From: Gammaproteobacteria bacterium | GTDB taxonomy: Bacteria; Pseudomonadota; Gammaproteobacteria; SZUA-229 | Direction: 5' to 3' | Assembly: GCA_029287815.1 (NCBI GenBank) | Contig: JARFQK010000160.1 | Span: forward strand, 1 to 9,004 | Length of the DNA: 9,004 nucleotides | Shown: positions 5,443-9,004 of the stretch, piece by piece | Layout of the letters: each line of letters opens with the position of its first letter | How positions within the stretch are numbered: position 1 is the first letter of the stretch | Translations under genes and position numbers: made by a program | Notes under the pieces: model-generated | Database searches by the model: none | The model's input: only the letters and a program-made list of their open reading frames with translations | What the model was told of the DNA's origin: nothing

Positions 5443-6834
5443 TTAATTGCTCAGAATACGCATCATGTTCATGTAATCTTCGTTGATTTTTATATCCGAC
5501 TCGCGCAATTCGGCGATTTTTCGGCAACCATGTAGAACCGTGGTATGGTCTCTGCCCCCGAAGGCTTCGCCGATCTCTGGAAGGCTATGATTGGTCAATT
5601 CTTTGGACAAGGCCATTGCAAGTTGTCGGGGCCGTGTGATCGAGCGGCTGCGTCGATTCGACAGAAGATCCGAACTGCGAATTTTGTAGTACTCCGCGAC
5701 GGTTTTCTGGATGTTTTCTATCGTTACAGTGCGGTCTTGCAACGCGATCAGATCGCGTAATGTTTCCTTGGCAAATTCCATAGTCACAGGCTTGCCGGTA
5801 AAATTCGCAGTCGCCATGACTCTACGGAAGGCGCCTTCCAGCTCGCGAATGTTGGAACGGATCCGCTTGGCGATGAAGAAGGCCACTTCGTTTGGAAAAT
5901 GGATGCCAGATTCATCGGCTTTTCTCTGCAGAATTGCGACCCGGGTTTCCAGTTCCGGGGGTTCAATGCAGACCGGAAGACCCCAGCCGAAACGCGAGCG
6001 CAACCTTTCCTCAAGACCGTCAACCTCCTTCGGATAGCGATCACAGGTCAGTATAATCTGTCGTCCGCCTTCCAGTAATGCATTGAAGGTATGAAAAAAT
6101 TCTTCCTGCGAGCGTTCCTTGCCCGCAAAGAACTGAATATCGTCGATCAGCATGCAATCGAGCGAGCGATAATACTGCTTGAACGCATCGATCGCGTTGT
6201 GTTGCAGGGCTTTGATCATATGGCCAACAAAGCGCTCGGAATGGAGGTAAACGATTTTTGCTTCGGGTCGATGATGAAGCATCGTGTTTCCGATCGCGTG
6301 CATCAAGTGTGTTTTACCGAGCCCTACCCCTCCATAAAGAAACAGGGGGTTATAGGCTTGCCCTGGATTCTCGGCGACCTGCAAAGAGGCGGCTTTGGCG
6401 AGCTGGTTGGATTTGCCTTCGACGAAGCTATCGAAGGTGAAAGCCGGGTTCAGGTTGTGATCGATAACGGGCCTGGGTTTGCTGGCTTTTGAAGGAATAC
6501 CAAAGTCAGTTGTCGGTTCCGCCTTGGGTCGGGCCACCGACTGTGGTCTAGCTGCGCTAGCCGCGACACTGGCAGGCTTCACGCTGCTCGCGTGCGTGCC
6601 GATTTCCAGTTGCAAGTTGAAATCATCGTCATGAGAGACTTCGACGAGTATGTTTTCGATTTTGTCTCTAAAATTCTGTTTCACCCAGTCTAGAACGAAG
6701 CGGTTGGGCGCCAGCAAGGTCAATTGGTGATTGTCTTCACGAACCTGTAATGGCCTTATCCAGGTATTAAGTTGTTGATCAGACAACTCTTGTTCAAGTC
6801 GTTGTAAACAGTTCGTCCAAAGCGCATTATTCAC
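5443..6834 (-). CDS. dnaA: Chromosomal replication initiator protein DnaA
   Basis: AAA+ ATPase that binds TTATCCACA boxes and melts oriC. The protein has 463 residues with the usual four domains: domain I about 1-85, a short Ala/Pro-rich linker about 86-125, the AAA+ domain about 130-345, and the DNA-binding domain about 355-463. Walker A is GGVGLGKT at 168-175, Walker B is LIDDIQF at 229-235, sensor 1 is ILTCD at 260-264, the box VII segment is LEERLRSRFGWGL at 275-287, and the sensor 2 arginine is in NIRELEG (R330). The DnaA signature is EIGEAFGGRDHTTVLHG. The start is GTG at 6834, chosen because MNNALWTNCLQRLEQEL aligns with the family start. The only upstream purine run is GGGGGG about 11 nt before it, an unusual ribosome-binding site. 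A DnaA box overlaps its candidate promoter. Confidence 0.98.
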   Translation of the reverse strand: MNNALWTNCLQRLEQELSDQQLNTWIRPLQVREDNHQLTLLAPNRFVLDWVKQNFRDKIENILVEVSHDDDFNLQLEIGTHASSVKPASVAASAARPQSVARPKAEPTTDFGIPSKASKPRPVIDHNLNPAFTFDSFVEGKSNQLAKAASLQVAENPGQAYNPLFLYGGVGLGKTHLMHAIGNTMLHHRPEAKIVYLHSERFVGHMIKALQHNAIDAFKQYYRSLDCMLIDDIQFFAGKERSQEEFFHTFNALLEGGRQIILTCDRYPKEVDGLEERLRSRFGWGLPVCIEPPELETRVAILQRKADESGIHFPNEVAFFIAKRIRSNIRELEGAFRRVMATANFTGKPVTMEFAKETLRDLIALQDRTVTIENIQKTVAEYYKIRSSDLLSNRRSRSITRPRQLAMALSKELTNHSLPEIGEAFGGRDHTTVLHGCRKIAELRESDIKINEDYMNMMRILSN

Positions 6835-6892
6835 TCGAACTTGACCCCCCGATCGAATGATGTTGAAGAAGACTGCTGGAAGCGCGGTTCAT

Positions 6893-6922
6893 TCTATACC
6901 CGTTATTTTGGGTTATCCACAA
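6893..6922 (-). promoter_or_regulatory. Candidate dnaA promoter
   Basis: On the minus strand, TTGTGG (6922-6917) and TATAGA (6898-6893) are separated by 18 bp, which would start transcription near 6886 and give a leader of about 50 nt. The -35 match is weak (3 of 6). The -35 falls on the DnaA box at 6913-6921, so bound DnaA would block polymerase, in line with the known autorepression of dnaA in other bacteria. Confidence 0.4.
6913..6921 (+). promoter_or_regulatory. DnaA box upstream of dnaA
   Basis: Perfect TTATCCACA in the dnaA-rpmH gap, followed by an AT-rich stretch (about 6922-6956). It may serve autoregulation of dnaA, or belong to a second part of the origin as in origins split on both sides of dnaA. 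Confidence 0.75.
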
Positions 6923-6946
6923 TGATTTACTTATTTATGCAAATCA

Positions 6947-6969
6947 CAGAAAAAACAGCGGCTTCCGCT
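6947..6969 (-). terminator. Possible weak intrinsic terminator facing dnaA
   Basis: Read on the minus strand, AGCGG-AAG-CCGCT forms a 5-bp GC-rich stem, followed by G and six T residues. It would stop transcripts entering from the rpmH side before the dnaA promoter. The stem is short, so this is tentative. Confidence 0.3.
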
Positions 6970-6998
6970 TTGACTCGGGCCACCCGCATCAGTAAAAT
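6970..6998 (+). promoter_or_regulatory. Promoter of rpmH-rnpA-yidD-yidC
   Basis: TTGACT (6970-6975) and TAAAAT (6993-6998) are separated by exactly 17 bp, each with one mismatch to the sigma-70 consensus. The predicted start is near 7005, about 33 nt before rpmH. Such a strong promoter fits a ribosomal protein gene. Confidence 0.75.
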
Positions 6999-7037
6999 GC
7001 GCGGCTCGCTGTAAACACAGATGCAGGTTCCAAGGCA

Positions 7038-7172
7038 ATGAAAAGAACATTTCAACCAAGCCGTATCAAACGTGCCAGGACGCATGGTTTTCGGGCGCGC
7101 AGTCGTACGCTCGGTGGCCGCAAGGTATTGAAGGCGCGTCGTGCTAAAGGCCGGCATCGCCTCGCATTGTAA
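7038..7172 (+). CDS. rpmH: 50S ribosomal protein L34
   Basis: Small, very basic protein of the large ribosomal subunit. The 44 codons encode MKRTFQPSRIKRARTHGFRA followed by RSRTLGGRKVLKARRAKGRH and RLAL, a clear L34 of normal length. AAGG lies very close to the ATG (7032-7035), and AGG at 7025-7027 gives a more usual spacing. It is the first gene after a strong promoter, divergent from dnaA, and rnpA follows after 16 bp. Confidence 0.97.
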   Translation: MKRTFQPSRIKRARTHGFRARSRTLGGRKVLKARRAKGRHRLAL

Positions 7173-7188
7173 CGAGGCAGTCTTCGCG

Positions 7189-7548
7189 ATGCACAGGGCA
7201 CGCTTGCTAAAGCGTGCCAGGTTGTCGAGGGCCGCCGATTTCAAAAAGGTTTTTGAGAAAGGTGTGCGTTCAAGTGACCGATACTTCACAATACTAGCCA
7301 GGCCCAATGATTTTGAATTTCCTCGTCTGGGTCTGGCAATCTCAAAGAAACGCGCAAAACACGCAGTCACGCGCAACCGTCTGAAGCGACTGATTCGAGA
7401 GAGTTTTCGTCACAACCAGCATCGCTTGTGCTGTGCAGATTTCGTTGTTATCGGCGGGCAAAGCTGTGCTCATGCCAACAACAGCAGTCTCGCGCAATCG
7501 CTGGATAAACATTGGCAGAAACTGGAAAAACTATGCGCCAAGTCGTGA
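7189..7548 (+). CDS. rnpA: Ribonuclease P protein component
   Basis: Protein subunit of RNase P; it assists the catalytic RNA in removing 5' leaders from tRNA precursors. 119 residues from ATG 7189, normal for the family. The RNR signature is clear: KRAKHAVTRNRLKRLIRESF (residues 54-73), preceded by the RLSRAADFKKVFEKG and PRLGLAISKK segments. The start at 7189 is preferred because it gives MHRARLLKRARLSRAADF and has GAGG at 7174-7177 upstream. The frame stays open back to a GTG at 7141 inside rpmH, which is less likely. Its last 16 bases overlap yidD. Confidence 0.95.
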   Translation: MHRARLLKRARLSRAADFKKVFEKGVRSSDRYFTILARPNDFEFPRLGLAISKKRAKHAVTRNRLKRLIRESFRHNQHRLCCADFVVIGGQSCAHANNSSLAQSLDKHWQKLEKLCAKS

Positions 7549-7778
7549 TAGCACTGATAAAACTGTATCGCTATGCGGTTAGCCCGTACCTGGCGCCCAG
7601 CTGTCGTTACACGCCCACCTGCTCTAGCTATGCGCTGGAAGCCATCGAACGTTTTGGTATCTTTCGAGGCGGTTGGATGGCGTTGCGTCGTGTCGGTCGG
7701 TGCCACCCCTGGCACCCAGGGGGCTATGACCCGGTGCCGGAGGATCACGATATGACCGCATCACCCAGGGGCCGATGA
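7533..7778 (+). CDS. yidD: Membrane protein insertion efficiency factor YidD
   Basis: Small inner-membrane-associated protein that helps YidC-dependent membrane insertion. 81 residues from ATG 7533, with an amphipathic N-terminus (MRQVVIALIKLYRYAVSP) and the family signature CRYTPTCSSYALEAI, then RGGWMALRRVGRCHPW and GGYDPVP. The three conserved cysteines are C24, C30 and C57. It overlaps the end of rnpA by 16 nt, and its TGA shares one base with the yidC ATG, so translation is probably coupled along the operon. An upstream in-frame TTG at 7512 is unlikely. Confidence 0.95.
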   Translation: MRQVVIALIKLYRYAVSPYLAPSCRYTPTCSSYALEAIERFGIFRGGWMALRRVGRCHPWHPGGYDPVPEDHDMTASPRGR

Positions 7779-9004
7779 TGGAAAACCAGCGTCTCCTGTT
7801 GTATTTCACCCTGTTCTTCGTTGTTTACCTGCTATGGGCTGAATGGCAGATGGATTACGGGCAGCCGTCCGAGCCGGCTGTGACCAGCCAGCCAGCGCCA
7901 GCGGCCGAGCAGGCTATTGGCGAAGTACCGGAGGCTGCTGCGACACCGGATACTGACGATATCGTAGAGTCTGTGGAAGACAAGCAGAAGCTCGGCCAAC
8001 GGATAACCGTTATTACCGATGTCCTGGAAGTGCAGATTGACACCAAGGGCGGCGATATCAGAACGGCTGTGCTGCGCGATTATTCGAAAAGAGCAGATAA
8101 TCCGGATGAAAAGCTGCTGTTACTGTCGGATGGCGATTATAACTTTTTTGTAGCTCAGTCTGGACTGGTTTCGGTCAAGCCCGACAGCGCACCAACTCAC
8201 AATGCGGTCTACGCAGCGGAGAAAACAAACTACCGGTTATCCGAAGGTGAGGATGAGCTGCGCGTGCCGCTGACGTGGACAGGTGAAAACGGTGTCCAGG
8301 TGACAAAGCTCTACACCTTTCGTCGCAACGACTATGCCATCGATCTGGTGCATGAAGTCAAAGCAGGCAATGCGGACTGGAGTGGCAGTCAGTATATGCA
8401 ACTGGTACGCGTACCGCCAACCGAGGAGGACAAGAGCGCCTTTATTTATACTTATACCGGCGGCGTCGTTTACAACGAAGACATCAAGTACGAAAAAATC
8501 GATTTTGATGATATCGCCGAGCAGAATCTGCTCGCCACGATCGGGGATGGCTGCCTGAACATCACCAGCAAGCAAAAAGGTTGTGAGCTGACGGGTGGCT
8601 GGCTCGCGATGATCCAACATTATTTCCTCGCAGCATGGATTCCGGAGGCCGGGGTCAACAATCTGTTCTATACCAGAAATCCTGGTGGCACCGTCCGATA
8701 CATTTTGGGCACGCGTTCGCCCGCACAGAAAATCGCCTCCGGCGATACCGGGCGTTTCGATACCCGATTGGTGATCGGACCAAAATTGCAGAACCGATTG
8801 GAACAGATTGCGCCAGGCTTAGAATTGACGGTTGATTACGGCGTTTTGACGATAATTGCCAAGCCACTGTTCTGGTTACTCGACATCTTTCACGGCTGGT
8901 TTGGCAACTGGGGCTGGGCCATCATATTCTTGACCATTACGGTCAAAGCGGTGTTTTATAAATTGTCCGAAATGAGTTACCGCTCGATGGCGAAAATGCG
9001 CAAA
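7778..9004 (+). CDS. yidC: Membrane protein insertase YidC (3' end beyond the window)
   Basis: Inner-membrane insertase and chaperone that works alone or with SecYEG. 409 codons are visible of an expected 550 or so. Residues 6-24 form the N-terminal membrane anchor typical of Gram-negative YidC. An Ala/Pro/Glu-rich linker (about 28-65) and the large periplasmic domain (about 70-345) follow. The next membrane segment is around 375-395, ending in SYRSMAKMRK. A lysine (K390) stands where E. coli has the groove arginine R366, a conservative change. ATG 7778 is preferred: it yields MENQRLLL and has AGGGG 6 nt upstream. ATG 7775 would add one Met. Two cysteines (C259, C269) in a periplasmic loop are the only cysteines in the visible part. 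Confidence 0.97.
   Translation, partial: MENQRLLLYFTLFFVVYLLWAEWQMDYGQPSEPAVTSQPAPAAEQAIGEVPEAAATPDTDDIVESVEDKQKLGQRITVITDVLEVQIDTKGGDIRTAVLRDYSKRADNPDEKLLLLSDGDYNFFVAQSGLVSVKPDSAPTHNAVYAAEKTNYRLSEGEDELRVPLTWTGENGVQVTKLYTFRRNDYAIDLVHEVKAGNADWSGSQYMQLVRVPPTEEDKSAFIYTYTGGVVYNEDIKYEKIDFDDIAEQNLLATIGDGCLNITSKQKGCELTGGWLAMIQHYFLAAWIPEAGVNNLFYTRNPGGTVRYILGTRSPAQKIASGDTGRFDTRLVIGPKLQNRLEQIAPGLELTVDYGVLTIIAKPLFWLLDIFHGWFGNWGWAIIFLTITVKAVFYKLSEMSYRSMAKMRK

Noticed and set aside
7141..7188. Extended rnpA start at GTG 7141, inside rpmH
   Set aside because: The added residues do not resemble the RnpA family. ATG 7189 has a GAGG upstream and gives a normal N-terminus.
6927..7376. 149-codon open frame on the minus strand opposite rpmH and rnpA
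   Set aside because: It overlaps two certain genes and the rpmH promoter on the opposite strand, and its product resembles nothing known.
8237..8620. 127-codon open frame antisense to yidC
   Set aside because: It is a shadow of the conserved yidC frame, without a known domain or ribosome-binding site.

Overview
The window is the chromosomal replication-origin neighbourhood of a gammaproteobacterium. The gene order, read from dnaA, is dnaA-dnaN-recF-gyrB on the minus strand and, divergently, rpmH-rnpA-yidD-yidC on the plus strand. This is the classic oriC cluster of the class. GyrB aligns with the long, roughly 804-residue enterobacterial-type form. The genus cannot be named from this sequence alone; the base composition is moderate, about half GC in the genes.

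Layout: positions 1-2318 hold gyrB, whose last few dozen codons lie beyond the left edge. Positions 2319-2407 hold its own promoter, with an extended -10 element. Positions 2408-3490 hold recF. Inside recF lie two ParB-binding parS sites, one of them (3057-3072) a perfect match to the known 16-bp consensus. Positions 3491-4097 are a 600-bp non-coding stretch between recF and dnaN, two genes that are normally adjacent. It is filled almost completely by two direct copies of a MITE-like repeat with perfect 18-bp terminal inverted repeats. The second copy carries a nested 72-bp REP doublet. Positions 4098-5198 hold dnaN. Positions 5199-5442 hold three perfect DnaA boxes and very AT-rich DNA, the best candidate for oriC. 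Positions 5443-6834 hold dnaA (GTG start). Positions 6835-7037 hold a fourth perfect DnaA box overlapping a candidate dnaA promoter, and a near-consensus rpmH promoter facing the other way. Then follow rpmH (7038-7172), rnpA (7189-7548), yidD (7533-7778) and yidC (7778 to the right edge, open).

How it works together: DnaA opens the origin beside its own gene, DnaN is the sliding clamp of the replicase, RecF serves recombination at stalled forks, and GyrB powers the negative supercoiling needed for initiation. The parS sites within recF would load ParB for origin segregation. The opposite arm makes ribosomal protein L34, the RNase P protein, and two factors for inner-membrane protein insertion.

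The genes are ordinary. The unusual content is between and inside them: the tandem inverted-repeat elements that split dnaN from recF, the REP doublet nested in one of them, and the parS sites written into the recF reading frame, where they leave a repeated FHVEHG peptide in the protein.
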